Of a stretch of DNA of 64,000 nucleotides, positions 33,281 through 43,615 are shown piece by piece. The notes under the pieces are model-generated. The model had not been told where the DNA came from, ran no database searches, and saw nothing but the letters and a program-made list of their open reading frames with translations. Origin of the DNA: Sorex araneus (lineage: Eukaryota > Chordata > Mammalia > Eulipotyphla > Soricidae). The stretch is taken from assembly GCF_027595985.1 (NCBI RefSeq), contig NC_073305.1:151158423-151222422 (forward strand), read 5' to 3'. Numbering within the stretch: the stretch's first letter is position 1; each line of letters begins with the position of its first letter. Position numbers and translations under genes: made by a program.

Positions 33281-33643
33281 TAATACTTGAACAAAAATAT
33301 CTCATAATGTAACACTTCATTGTCATACAAAATCTATGTGAAAATTTGAAGACATTTTAAAAGAAGATATTTTAAAATTTAATACATTAAATTTAAAATG
33401 GTAAAACACATGTGGTTTACTTACTTTCATGTTAAAGAAATAAACCTCATAGGAGAAATATTCTGCATGCCAATCACATGCCAACTACCTTGTTTAAATA
33501 AGATGAAACTTTTTTCTATTTAAGTTGTTTCACTTTTATTTATATTTATATAATTACACATAAATTTATCTTAAATTTCAACTAGGAGTTTAACAACTTA
33601 CAAGTTTTATCACCTTCTGGAACAGTGGGGTAAATTTTGAGGG
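33281..33643. other. No recognised feature
   Basis: Very AT-rich unique sequence. Confidence 0.45.
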
Positions 33644-33742
33644 AAGGGGGCTTGAGTTACTCACAGTGGTGTTCAGGACTTATTTCTGACTCTGTGCTTA
33701 GGAGTTATTCCTGTCAGTGCTCTGGGGACCATATGTGTGCCA
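33644..33742 (-). repeat. Partial old type B SINE
   Basis: Only the body is left: gggcttgagttactcac, ttatttctgactctgtgcttaggagttattcctg and ggggaccatatg. The head is missing. Confidence 0.65.
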
Positions 33743-34864
33743 AGTATGGAAGCAGAAAGTAGGGTAAATAATTTTTAAAGGATCCTAGTAATTTCTTCTT
33801 TAAGAGAAGAAATTCCTTTACCATGACTTCAGCACTTTCTTTACCATAACTTTTAGTTACTTTTGTTGCAAACAATTGGGGTGGGAGAGTTATATGACAC
33901 AAGGACAAGAATTTCAATTCTCTTGGTCAAAGTTATGACTCAGTTACGGGGAAGGTGGTGGAGGGTCTTGGGAACTTTGATAGTGGTGGCATGCAGCAAC
34001 TTTATACATCAGTTAAGTTAGCTATACATGTTAACTTATTGTAACTTATTGTAACAACAACAGAAGGAATGAACTTCTCTAAGGGGAAAGAAGTGAACAT
34101 GGGCAACATAGTAAAATAAGATTGGTGGATTATAGATACCTACCTAATACATTCTAAATATGGAAAATAATACTACTAAGGATATAACTCACTCTGAAGG
34201 AAACAGGCAATTTAGTTTGAATTTGAAAGAGAACGAAGTAGATACATGTTGGGAAATACTAAGGAGACAGAAATCTAGGGGAAAAAATGGATGTATCATT
34301 GGAAGAGGTTGATTAAGAAATTAAGAGAATAGAAAATGATGTTAGCTGTTGATTTGCTCTGTTTATTTGAGGGAAAGAATTACTTAAGATTAGATTTAGA
34401 AGAAAAAAAAAGGAAAAGAGGAAAGCTAAGTTTTCAAATCATCCCAGGTAGAATAATCTGTGGGAGAAAAATTCTGAAGCTTTCTCAGAATGGGGGTGGG
34501 CATGTTACCCTCCCTTTCAGAGAGGCTCAGCAGCCTTTACACACAACCTCCCCCAACATATAAATGGCCCAGTTCCACAGCTCTTGCAATATGTGGTCAC
34601 ATAAGTGGACCAGTGACACCTCCTCCATATTTCACAGTACTAACAGCCCAGTAGGAAAAAATTTCATGCGAATGTTTTATAGAAGCCCACTAAGCTCAAG
34701 GGGAAAAAATAATAACACAGAATGCTCAATGAGCATCAACCAGCTCAGTAAATCCTTAGACTTTAGAAACACCTTTGTAAAATATAATCATTACCACAAA
34801 TTGACTTTTATTGATCTTTGTTTTATAATTTTATTTTCCATTTTGCTGTAACAAGCAATGTGAA
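33743..34864. other. Mostly unrecognised sequence
   Basis: A weak L1-like 3' UTR remnant may lie at 33925-34080 (ggggaaggtggtggagggtc, then aactttatacatcag). Otherwise I see nothing. Confidence 0.35.
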
Positions 34865-35050
34865 GTAAGTTTATGTTCACTAAGGGGGAAGGCTTGAGGG
34901 TTTGGTGGAAAATGGGACATTGTGGAGAAAGATACATCTGTGGTGAGATTGGTGTTAGAACACTGAATGCCTGAATTTCTGAAACAACTGCATTATGAGC
35001 AACTTCATACATCAAGGTATTTAAATTTAAAAAATATATAATTAAAAAAA
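34865..35050 (+). mobile_element. Old L1-like 3' UTR
   Basis: A G-rich start (aagggggaaggcttgagg), a gtggtgagattggtgttagaa block, gagcaacttcatacatc and an A-rich end. It shares its layout with 42727-42900, so the two are probably the same old L1 3' subfamily. Confidence 0.5.
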
Positions 35051-35379
35051 TCATGGGTATCATGAAAAGCAAGGCAGTAATAAAAGTTTGGGGCAACAAA
35101 ATAGAAGGATTTGCAAATGTCTGAATGGAATTGGCAAAGATATTCTTATGCAAAAATGCCAAGAAAAGATGCTAGTACTGAGTACCAGGAATGGTGATTT
35201 CTCTCCAGAAAGATCTGATTTATGAAGATAGTTGATGCCATAAACATTCTTATAATAAAATTAATTGTGGAAGCATATCAATATTAAAGGGGAGAGAGAA
35301 AATAGTTAACACCTAGGATAAATGATATAAATTAGATAGTGGAGAAATAAGGAAAAATTATATAAAAAATATCACCCAT
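35051..35379. other. No recognised feature
   Basis: AT-rich unique sequence. Confidence 0.4.
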
Positions 35380-35454
35380 CAGGTCCATAAAGTGACACAA
35401 TGATAAAGTTCATGCTTTGTGTGCATGAGGTTCTGAGTTTAGTCCCCAGCAACA
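35380..35454 (+). repeat. Old tRNA-SINE head
   Basis: The string aaagtgacacaatgataaagttcatgctttgtgtgcatgagg, then gagtttagtccccagcaac, is a decayed SINE head. A CA microsatellite replaces the body. Confidence 0.5.
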
Positions 35455-35505
35455 CACACACACATGTGTGCGCACACACATATACACAAACACACATACA
35501 TGTAC
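35450..35505. repeat. (CA)n-rich microsatellite
   Basis: CA units interrupted by TG and TA steps. Confidence 0.9.
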
Positions 35506-36666
35506 AGATATTGAAATAAAGAAAACCATACAGAAAATGAGATCTTGTTTTCTTGTAACTTCAGACACTTTAGTTAAAGAAGGGGTCTGGGGGTTGTATA
35601 GGGGGTGGGAGGAGGGGAAGGGCAGGGTGTTTCTTTAGGTTTTTTCCTATGGGTATTTTTTCTACTGAACCTACAAAGAGATGCAGATAATAAGAAAATA
35701 TTTTTGTTTTCTTTTTCCAAAGTGGCCAAGACATGAATTTGTGAGTAATGGTTTCACACTTTAATATTTACCATATGTTAAGTGCGTCTCAGTTACAGCA
35801 TATTTAAAGAATATTCCATATCTTATACATTGTTTTAGTATCTATGTTTCTAATTAAATAATTGCATTTGTATCAATATTGATATTTAATCTATGAAATA
35901 TTGACTTATATAATAGAGAAAAATATCACAAGAAATTCAGGAAGTGTTTTCTCAAATTTTCTAGAATTCAAGGGAAAAATCAAAATAATTCAAGTTAAAT
36001 GATCAAGAAAAATAAAATTCTAAAGCCTGGCTTTCACTGTGCCAAAATTTCCAGGCCAGAAGTGTCAGTTGATGTGTTCTTGGCAAATTATTTACTGCAT
36101 ATATCCTTAATTTAATTTAGCTGCGATCCTTTTCCTAGAGTAACAGATTCTTTTATAAAATTCCCTAAGTCTGATACAGGTGTGTTCATTTTGGTTTTCT
36201 GAAAACGTGACCAATCTCTCTGTGTGACAGGATCACAGGACAGCTTGTAGCCACTCTGTGCAATAATCTGCAAATGATAAAGGATGCAAGGCAGCCCCAC
36301 ATGTGGATGTGCAGACAGGTCTCTGTCAGACACAGCAGGTGCCTGTGACATGAGAAAGTGGATCAGCTGAGCTGCAGCTCAGGGGGGCACTTTACAGACC
36401 CAGAAGCAGGGTCCTTTGTGTGTGACGGTGGGGCAAGTGAACTTTGGGTCTTTTCTAAAGCAAATAACTCTAGACACCAGGGAAACCCATTTACATATGA
36501 CATTGCTGATGAAGAAATGATATACCAAACATGGTCTGTAACTCCAGTGGAACAGCAATTCATGGGCAAAACCCAAGCCATTTCTAAAATACAAGTGAAA
36601 GATCTGTGGCACCATTGGGAAGTGATTCAACATCAAATAAAATGAAAGCGTGAACTTGGCAAGTAA
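35506..36666. other. Apparently unique region with two divergent open frames
   Basis: G-rich stretch at 35580-35630. Then a minus-strand frame of 79 codons (36112-36351) and a plus-strand frame of 95 codons (36358-36645) start back to back, 6 bp apart. Neither has a domain I know. No repeat motif is seen here, which is rare in this window. A processed pseudogene or unannotated exon cannot be excluded. Confidence 0.3.
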
Positions 36667-36828
36667 GTATGTTTTTGTGCCACACCCAGCAGTGCTCGGG
36701 GATTGCTCCTGGTTCTACACTCAGGAACACTCCTGGTGGTGCTTGAGGGACCATATGGGTGCCGGAGAGACCAAACCTGCTAGGCTGTTTGCAAGTTAAA
36801 TGCCCACCTACTGTACTATGGTGCTGAA
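36667..36828 (-). repeat. Type B SINE
   Basis: Reverse-complement body: ttttgtgccacacccagc, gattgctcctggttctacactcagg, ggtgcttgagggaccatatgg, with a decayed head up to actatggtgctgaag. Confidence 0.85.
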
Positions 36829-36859
36829 GACAAGTAAAGAAATTGTTGGTTCATATGGA

Positions 36860-37443
36860 AGCTCAATTATTAGATAAATAAAAAATTCTGCATTTCCCCC
36901 ATAACTTTGAAAAAGCCAACATTTCCCCCAGCAGTGGTTGAGGGGACCTTTCCCCCATATCTATGCAATACCATTTGTTTTTGTTCTTTTTGGTGTGTGC
37001 CAGCCTTGTTAATGTGAGTTAACATATAATTGTTATTTTGGTTTGTATTTCTCCGATGATTTAAGGAATGCAAAGAAATTGAAAAATATACCTATTGGCC
37101 ATCCATGTATCTTCTATGAGAAAGTTTCTATTTATCTTTTTTCCCCAATTTTGAGGTTGACAGTTTTTTCTTGTTCAGTTTTACAAATGCTGTTTATATT
37201 CCTTGGACAGTAATCCTCTGTCAGATGACTGGTTAACATGTATTTTTTTTCCAGAATGTGGCGTGTCTTTGTATTCTCATCACCATTTCTTTGGCAGTGC
37301 AGTTTTTTTCCCCTTAATTCGATGTACTCCCAGTTATGTTTATCTTGGCTTCCATTTGCTTGGTCAGTGTCATTGAATTATTAAAAATTATTCTAGATTC
37401 AATGTCATGAAGGTCTCCGCTTATACTTTGCTCAATATAATTT
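36860..37443 (-). mobile_element. Old L1 ORF2 C-terminal fragment
   Basis: Recognisable reverse-complement blocks are cccagcagtggttgagggga, tgtttttgttctttttggtgtgtgccag, ttctccgatgatttaagg, tctttggcagtgcag and gcttccatttgcttggtcagtg. These match positions in the younger L1-X and L1-Y copies. Many indels. Confidence 0.85.
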
Positions 37444-37455
37444 ATGAATTCAAGT

Positions 37456-37696
37456 CACTGTCACTGTCATCCCATTGCTCATCGATTTGTTCGAGCGGGC
37501 CCCAGTAACATCTCTCATTGTGAGACTTATTGTTACTGTTTTTGGCATATCCAATACCAGGTAGCTTGCCAGGCTCTGCCGTGTGGGTGAGATACTCTCG
37601 GTAGCTTGCCAGGCTCTCCGAGAAGGGCAGAGGAATTGAACATGGGTCAGCCGCATGAAAGGTGAACGCCCCACCGCTGTGCTGTCACTCCAGCCC
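37456..37696 (-). repeat. Type A SINE with 12-bp TSD
   Basis: The TSD atgaattcaagt is at 37444-37455 and 37697-37708. The element is complete, from cactgtcactgtcatccc (the short tandem tail, complement) to tgctgtcactccagccc. It inserted just at the left edge of the U6 pseudogene's flank. Confidence 0.94.
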
Positions 37697-37715
37697 ATGA
37701 ATTCAAGTATGATAT

Positions 37716-37819
37716 AAAAATATGGAACTCTTTGTGAATTTACATGTAATTCTTGTGCAGGGTCTATGCTAATCTCTGTATCACTTCAATTTCAGTATAT
37801 ATGCTGTCAAAGCAAACAT
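37716..37819 (-). pseudogene. RNU6 pseudogene: U6 snRNA retropseudogene
   Basis: The reverse complement follows U6 snRNA from its 5' end (gcttcggcagca-like) through the atatactaaaattgg-like block, the gatacagagaagattagcatgg block and the cgcaaattcgtgaagc-like 3' part to the terminal T-run. Here these are decayed to atgctgtcaaagcaaac, cttcaatttcagtatat, gctaatctctgtatcac and gtgaatttacatg. There are many substitutions (about 15-20% by eye) and some deletions. There is no sign of an intact U6 promoter, so it is not functional. Confidence 0.88.
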
Positions 37820-37957
37820 AGCATATGGTTCACTGAAATTTAGTAAATAAATTTGTATTCTTGTTGATACATATTCAAAATTTTAAATGCAAGGAGTTTC
37901 AAATAAAATGCACAAAAATTTCAAGAAAACTATTGAAAAATTAAAAAATGATTATTC

Positions 37958-38128
37958 CATTTTGTTTTTAGGTCACAACCTGCAATCTTCAGGGCATATT
38001 CCTAGCTCTGCACTCAGGGATCTCTCTTGGGGGGTTTGGGGGAACATATGGGGCACTGGGTGGTATCAAATTCGAGTCATATGTATGTAAGGCAATCACC
38101 TTACCTCTCTACTATCTTTTCAATCCCA
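37958..38128 (-). repeat. Old type B SINE
   Basis: Motifs ttttaggtcacaacctgcaatc, tagctctgcactcagggatc, gggaacatatggggcactgg and gtaaggcaatcaccttacc are in reverse-complement order. Confidence 0.8.
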
Positions 38129-38129
38129 A

Positions 38130-38369
38130 ATAAAATTTAAAATTTTATTTTTTATTGAATTATTGTGAGATAGACCATTACAAAGATATTCATCTTCGGG
38201 TTTCGGTCATAAAATGTTCAATACCCATCCTTCCACCCGTGTACATTTCCCACCTCCAATGTCCCTAGTTTCCCTCCCATTACCCCCCACTAACCTACCA
38301 GCCTGCCTCCATGGCAGTCACTTTTTTTCTCACCCTCTTCTCTCTCTCTGTCACTCTCTCTCCTTCCCA

Positions 38370-38404
<35 letters not shown>

Positions 38405-38495
38405 ACTAAACATAATGCATTTTGTGCATTATGGTTTGCAATGTAGTTACTCAGTGGTCATTGTGTTTGCTCTCGGAGTTCAGTGTTTTATTATT
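38130..38495 (-). mobile_element. L1 3' UTR fragment with CT repeat
   Basis: It starts aaaattttattttttattgaattattgtgagat and continues with atacccatccttccaccc and catggcagtcac. An expanded CT tract lies at 38337-38406. It then has the ggtttgcaatgtagttactcagtggtcattgtgtttg block of the L1 3' UTR. Confidence 0.82.
38337..38406. repeat. (CT)n microsatellite
   Basis: CT-rich run with few interruptions. In the same place other L1 copies have only ttctctctctc, so this is an expansion inside the L1. Confidence 0.92.
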
Positions 38496-38801
38496 TTTAT
38501 TAGAAGGTACATTTGGAGTAGCCTTTTTAACTTGATGGAAGCCTTGGGGGTGTGGATGTGAGCTGGAGCTTCCTGAAGTACAGGGAAGTGGGGGTAGGTA
38601 ACCCATTCCATCTTCGAGAAAACCTGGATATTTCAGTCACAAAAACCAGTTACCCAAAGTTTTAGCAGGTTAATTTCTCAGTGAGGTCCATCTCAAGACA
38701 GTGAAGTCTGGTTGGGGACATGGTGGTGATTTTGGATTGCGGGAGAAAGTGACTGCTTAGGGCTCTGTTTGTACAGGCACTGGACTAACCCACCCCACTC
38801 A
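38496..38801. other. Unclassified 306-bp block between two L1 segments
   Basis: The L1 3' UTR text stops near 38495 and ORF2-derived text resumes at 38802. The block between has no L1, SINE or LTR motif I recognise. It could be a diverged 3' UTR of another L1 subfamily or an insertion. Confidence 0.4.
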
Positions 38802-39195
38802 TATAAGTGCAGATGTCATTTCGACTATACTTTTTTGCTTCTCCGGGGTATAATCCCAGTAGTGGTATTGCTGGGTCAAATGGGAGCTCAATTTCTAATT
38901 TTTTGAGAAGCATCCATATTGTTTTCCAAAAGGGCTGAACCAGTCAGCATTCTCACCAGCAGTGTAGAAGGGTCACTTTCTCCCCACATCCTCTCCAGCA
39001 GTGGTTGCTTTTGTTCTTTTGGATGTGTGCCAGTCTCTGTGGTGTGAGGTGGTATCTCATGGTTGTTTTGATCTGCATCTTCCTGATGATTAGTGATGTA
39101 GAGCACTTTTTCATGTGCCTTTTGGCCATTTGTATCTCTTCCTTGGGAAAGTTTCTGTTCATTTTTTTGCCCCATTTTCTGATGGGGTTGGATGA
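38802..39195 (-). mobile_element. L1 ORF2 C-terminal fragment
   Basis: The reverse complement encodes the cysteine-motif region of ORF2 (ggttgcttttgttcttttgg, ggtatctcatggttgttttgatc, ggccatttgtatctcttcc). It ends abruptly within gatggggttggatg. It is probably the same element as 38130-38495. Confidence 0.9.
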
Positions 39196-39399
39196 TTTGG
39201 TCTCTATTTTCATACATTTTTACAGAATTATAATACCCCACCCCCAGGAAAGAGGAGATTAATATAGTCTACACACAAACCCATTTATGAGCTGAAAATC
39301 AACAATTCTAAATTATTTTATTTTACTTTTAAAAATTCTATGTTTTTTTTATATCTACAGATAGTGATGTCCAAAATCTCAAAGAAATGGTCTGAATCT

Positions 39400-39518
39400 C
39401 TGTTTGTTTTGAGTTTTTGTTCTCAGTGATGCTCAGGGACCAATCATGCAATGAAGGAGCCTGGGGATTCTGCATAAAATATGTGCACTCAGCCTGTTGA
39501 ATTATCTCCTCAACCCTT
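39400..39518 (-). repeat. Degraded type B SINE
   Basis: Traces: gagtttttgttctcagtgatgctcagggacc, ggagcctggggattctgc and gaattatctcctcaaccc. Confidence 0.45.
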
Positions 39519-39566
39519 TGGGTCTCTATCTAAATGTCTCTATCCCTGTAGCCCCCCTCCCCAATA

Positions 39567-39723
39567 CACATTTTTGGGCCATACCCAGCAATGCTTACTC
39601 CTGGCTCTGCACTCAGGAATGACTCTTGGCAGCTTAGGGGACCTATATGGGATGCCAGGGATCAAACCTGGGTCAGACACATCCAAGATAAGTGTTCTAC
39701 CAGCTTTACTATCACTCCGACCC
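39567..39723 (-). repeat. Type B SINE inserted at the head of an older SINE
   Basis: Full body: ttgggccatacccagcaatg, ctcctggctctgcactcagg, gggatcaaacctgggtcag and actatcactccgaccc. Right after it (39724-39758) a second head end, tacccactgtactgtcattccgaccc, shows it sits in or beside another SINE. Confidence 0.85.
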
Positions 39724-39758
39724 AAAGCTTCCTACCCACTGTACTGTCATTCCGACCC
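39724..39758 (-). repeat. Second SINE head remnant
   Basis: Only the complement of the tRNA-like 5' end is left, repeating the end of the preceding SINE. Confidence 0.6.
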
Positions 39759-39786
39759 ATCTGAATCTAAATGTTTTTTGGGGGAT

Positions 39787-39798
39787 GTGTGTGTATGT

Positions 39799-39852
<54 letters not shown>

Positions 39853-39918
39853 GGAGGGCAGGAGGGAGAAAGAGAGGGAGGGAGGGGGAAAGTGGAGAGG
39901 GGGAGGGGAGAGGAAGAT
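39787..39918. repeat. (TG)n plus purine-rich (GGGA)n tract
   Basis: TG repeats up to about 39849, then GGGA/GAGG-rich DNA to about 39918. The histidine- and threonine-rich frames read across it are artefacts. Confidence 0.95.
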
Positions 39919-40097
39919 ATTTTCATGAAACAAAGTGAGACAGATAACATACTTTTATTTTCAATATTTGTGTCCTCTGAATGTTGAACATGAAATTAAA
40001 GAAAATATATAAAATTTTGGTAGATGTTAAAAATTTTTGTGACTTTATATGTATTCAGGATTGATACTGTCATTTGTCAAATACAATGTTGGTATGA

Positions 40098-40355
40098 ACT
40101 GGAGCAATAGGACAGCGGGTATGGCATTTGTCTTGCATGTGGCCGATCGGGGTTCGATTCCTCCGGGTTCGATTCCTCTGTCCCTCTCAAAGAGCCTGGC
40201 AAGCTACCGAGAATGTCCTGCCTGTACAGCAGAGCCTGGCAAGCTACCCGTGGCATATTTGATATGCCAAAAACAGTAACAACAAGTCTCACAATGGAGA
40301 CGTTACTAGTGCCTGCTCGAGCAAATTGATGAACAACGGGACAACATTGTTACAG
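40098..40355 (+). repeat. Type A SINE with duplicated B box
   Basis: Complete type A element from aactggagcaataggacagc to the acggga and acagt tail. The segment ggttcgattcctc occurs twice in tandem (40151-40163 and 40166-40178), doubling the pol III B-box sequence. Confidence 0.94.
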
Positions 40356-40364
40356 TATTTTCAA

Positions 40365-40545
40365 AATTACTTTTCTTGAAAACATTGTGACTTACAAAGT
40401 TTTTTATTGTACAGTTGTTTCAAGCATTTAGTGTCCCACCACAAATGTGACCTTCCCTCCACCAGTATCCCAGTTGCATTTCCAATCCCAGTTTACCTTC
40501 TTTAGCACATAGCAAGTTTTCTTTATATTGCTTATTCTAACAGAA
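40365..40545 (-). mobile_element. Old L1-like 3' UTR
   Basis: acttacaaagttttttattgtacagttgtttcaagcatttagtgtccc, then ccctccaccagtatccc. The same layout is found at 41190-41400 and 62650-62830. It represents an older L1 3' subfamily. Confidence 0.6.
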
Positions 40546-40683
40546 CTTTAAGAACTGGCAAATAAGATGATCAGAAAATAAATCAGTAAGGACCAATTAG
40601 TGATGACAGCATGATTTTGGCCTATGTAAACAAGAAAATTAAAACAATTTAATGCAATATAAAAATGCCTATTCTCATCTACA

Positions 40684-40945
40684 ATGACCAACATTCAGAG
40701 ACTATAAAACCAAGCTCCCAGAAGCACGCAGCTGGAGAAATTGGCAAGCTACTGAGAGTTTCCTGCCCACATGGGAGAGCCTGAGAAATTCCCAGTAACA
40801 ATAATGGGTCTCATTCTCCTGACCCTGAAAGAGCCTCCAATGCAGCACCGTTGGGAAGGACGAGTAAAGAGAGGCTTCTAAAATCTCAAGGATGGGACAA
40901 ATGGAGACATTACTGAGACCTCTTGAGAAAAATCAACGATCAATT

Positions 40946-40992
<47 letters not shown>
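40684..40992 (+). repeat. Type C SINE, 5'-truncated, with (ATG)n tail and TSD
   Basis: Sense-strand type C from accaacattcagagactataaaacc through caagctcccagaagc, ggcaagctactgagagtttcctgcccacatggg, cctgaccctgaaagagcctccaat and aaatggagacattactgagacctc to a gatgatgatg tail (40950-40992). The TSD attctcatctaca (13 bp) is at 40671-40683 and 40993-41005. There is no poly(A). Confidence 0.93.
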
Positions 40993-40995
<3 letters not shown>

Positions 40996-41189
40996 CTCAT
41001 CTACATATGTACATTGGGATCTAAAGTATATACATTAAATTTTATTTTATACTTGGATCTTGTTAAGGTAATAATCATATCTCACCTGTCATAAAGAACA
41101 GTTTTAAAACAATTCTGTGTTAATTTATTTTGGAGTATACATGGAATAGGTAAGACCTACATATGTAAAATTTTCCCTTAAACTTTACA

Positions 41190-41400
41190 TGAACACTATG
41201 GTTTATAAAGTTGTTCATGGTGATTTGTTACAGACATTCAATATTTCAACACCATTCCTATGACCATTGCATCTTCCCTCCACAATTGTCTCAAATTTTC
41301 CCAATCACCCTTTCAGACTGCCCCCATAGGAGACCCACAATAATTTATCTTATGTTGCTTTGTTATCAATAATTTTTAACAGAATGATTCAAACATGTTT
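41190..41400 (-). mobile_element. Old L1-like 3' UTR
   Basis: tttataaagttgttcatggtgatttg, then gacattcaatatttcaacaccattcc, and ccctccacaattgtctc. Same subfamily layout as 40365-40545. Confidence 0.6.
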
Positions 41401-41674
41401 CCTTAGAAGAAAATTAGTGTAAACTATTGTATCTCATCAAAGAGAAATTAAGTCCTTGTAAAAGGACTTAGATGTTTCTACAGTTTAAGCCTTCTGTGTT
41501 TACATTTTGTTAATCAAGATTGGTTGTTTTCTACACTACATCCCATCCAATCTGGTGTACTACTACTGATTTATCAGTGTTGTAGAGTTTGAGATGTCTC
41601 AAAGACACAAATACAGATGATTATTCCAGGAATTCCAGAAGTTTTAACAGAGTAACATAGTTGGAATTAAATTG

Positions 41675-42262
41675 TTAACTGTATGTTTATTGCAACACTA
41701 TTTACAATAGCTAGAATCTGGAAAAAAAACAGAGTGCCTAGAACAGATGACTGGTTAAAGAAACTTTAATATATCTACACAATGAAATACTATGCATCTG
41801 TTAGAAAAAATGAAGCCATTAAATTTGTATATAAGTGGGTCAACATGGAGAGTATCATGCTAAATGAAATGAACCAGGAAGAGAGGGACAGATATAAAAT
41901 GGCTGCACTCATTTGTGGAATATAAAGTAACATAATAAGAGACTAACACCTAAGCACAGTTAAAATAAGGGTCAGGAGAACTGCCCCACAACTTGATAGC
42001 CGATCTCATGTGCTGGGGGAAAGGTAGCTGGGATGGAGAGAGGAGCACTAAATAAATGATGGTTGGAGGAATCGCTCGGGATGGTAGATGCGTATTGAAA
42101 GCAGACTATAGACCAAACATGATGGCTTCTTGCTACTTGTATTGCACAACATAATACCTCAAAGGACAGAAAGAGTAAGAGGGATTCTGCCTGCCACTGA
42201 GGCAGGATGTGGGAAGGGGGTTGTTTGGGGTTTTCTACTGGGGGTAGGGGGTGGGGTGATGG
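41675..42262 (+). mobile_element. L1 3' end (ORF2 terminus and 3' UTR)
   Basis: The ORF2 end gcaacactatttacaatagctagaatctgg and gatgactggttaaagaaact, then aatgaaatactatgcatctgttag, is followed by a stop region and a 3' UTR (gactatagaccaaacatgatgg). Frame breaks are frequent, so no protein is possible. Confidence 0.85.
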
Positions 42263-42282
42263 CATCTTTTGCCTTGCAACCA

Positions 42283-42447
42283 TTTTTTTGTTGTTTGTGA
42301 GTCATACCTGGTGATGTTCAGGTATTATTCCTGGGTCTATACTCAGAAATTACACCTGGAGGTAATTGGGGGACCATATCGGATGCTGGGAACTGAACTC
42401 AGGTCAGGATCAAGTGACTTACCTGCTGTACTCTCTCTTCAGCCCTC
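42283..42447 (-). repeat. Type B SINE
   Basis: ttttgttgtttgtgagtcatacctgg, cctgggtctatactcag, gggggaccatatcggatgctggg and ctgtactctctcttcagcc. It abuts the preceding L1 3' end. A loose TSD, cttgcaa plus a T-run, is on both sides. Confidence 0.88.
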
Positions 42448-42726
42448 TTGCAATTTTTAAAACATTTGATGTAGTCTAACTTGTTTATTGTTATTAATTT
42501 TACCCATACCATAAAATCACTGAAGATAACCTGGAGCTTTTTGCCTATGTTTTCCTGGGTGTATTTTATGGATTCTGAGCTAATCTTAAGGTATTTTTGA
42601 AAAGAAATAATTTTTAATTGTCCTTTTAAAAAATTTTAGAAAACTCATAAATAAATCTCAAAACATATCAAGGTAGCCTCTTTTGATCACTTTTAGCAAA
42701 TTATTCATGGTAAACAATAAAAAATA

Positions 42727-42900
42727 AATTATTTAGGGTCTTTTATTGGGGAGGGGCTTGGGTAGTGGTTGGCAAAATTGGAATAATGACCGTGGGAAGG
42801 TATAATGGTGGTGGGATTGGTGTTGGAATATTAAATGTAATAAATTATTGTGAACAACTTTATAAAAAAATTAAATAAAAAATTAAAAATAAACAAAAAG
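42727..42900 (+). mobile_element. Old L1-like 3' UTR with A-rich tail
   Basis: ttattggggaggggcttggg, gtggtgggattggtgttggaatatt, tgaacaactttataaa and an A-rich end. Confidence 0.65.
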
Positions 42901-42923
42901 AAAAAGTAAGAAAAGAAAGAAAA

Positions 42924-43615
42924 TGATATGCTTCAAAAAGATTGAAACAACCAGTGCTGGTGGGGATATGGTGTCGAAAGAACTCTCTTTCACATCTGGT
43001 GGAAATGTCATGTGTTTAGTTTCTATGGAAAACAGTACAGAGATGGCTAAAAAATACTAAGACTAAAATTCCCATATGACCCAGTGATTCCATTTCCAGG
43101 CATCTACCCCCACCAACATAAAAGACATTAATGATAGACATTATAATCACACCTATGTTCATCACAGTGCTTCATAAAATAGCCACTATATGGAAACAAC
43201 CCGAATGTCCAATAATGAATGAATGGATAAAGAAGTTGTGGTATATACACACAATGGAATATTAAGTAGCTTTAGGAAAGATAATATTATGCAGTTTCCT
43301 GAAATAATAAAAATAAGTCACAGGGAGAACAAATACTGTATGATCTTACCCACTTGTGGAATATATAGAGACAAAGTAGGGAAACTAACAGTACTGGATA
43401 ATAACAAACACTTAAACTTGATTACACAATTAAAAAATAGTGGTGGTGGTGATGGGTGGGGGTGAAGATTGCACCAGAGGTGACATAAGGTGCTGTGAAA
43501 AGTACTGGGCACTTCAGTGATGGTAAAGTTCAGGAACTGTGTACAGCAGTACCACAAAATTCAAGACTATTGTAACCATACTGACTAAACTATAACTTTT
43601 AAAAGAACCTATAAA
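42924..43615 (+). mobile_element. Old L1 ORF2 3' fragment
   Basis: The order ccagtgctggtggggatatgg, cacatctggtggaaatgtc, atgacccagtgattccatttcc, caacccgaatgtccaataatg and gtggtatatacacacaatggaat matches the L1 ORF2 C-terminal region and UTR. The coding frame is broken. Confidence 0.85.

Noticed and set aside
39712-39950. Histidine/threonine-rich open frames
   Set aside because: They are translations of the TG and GGGA repeats.
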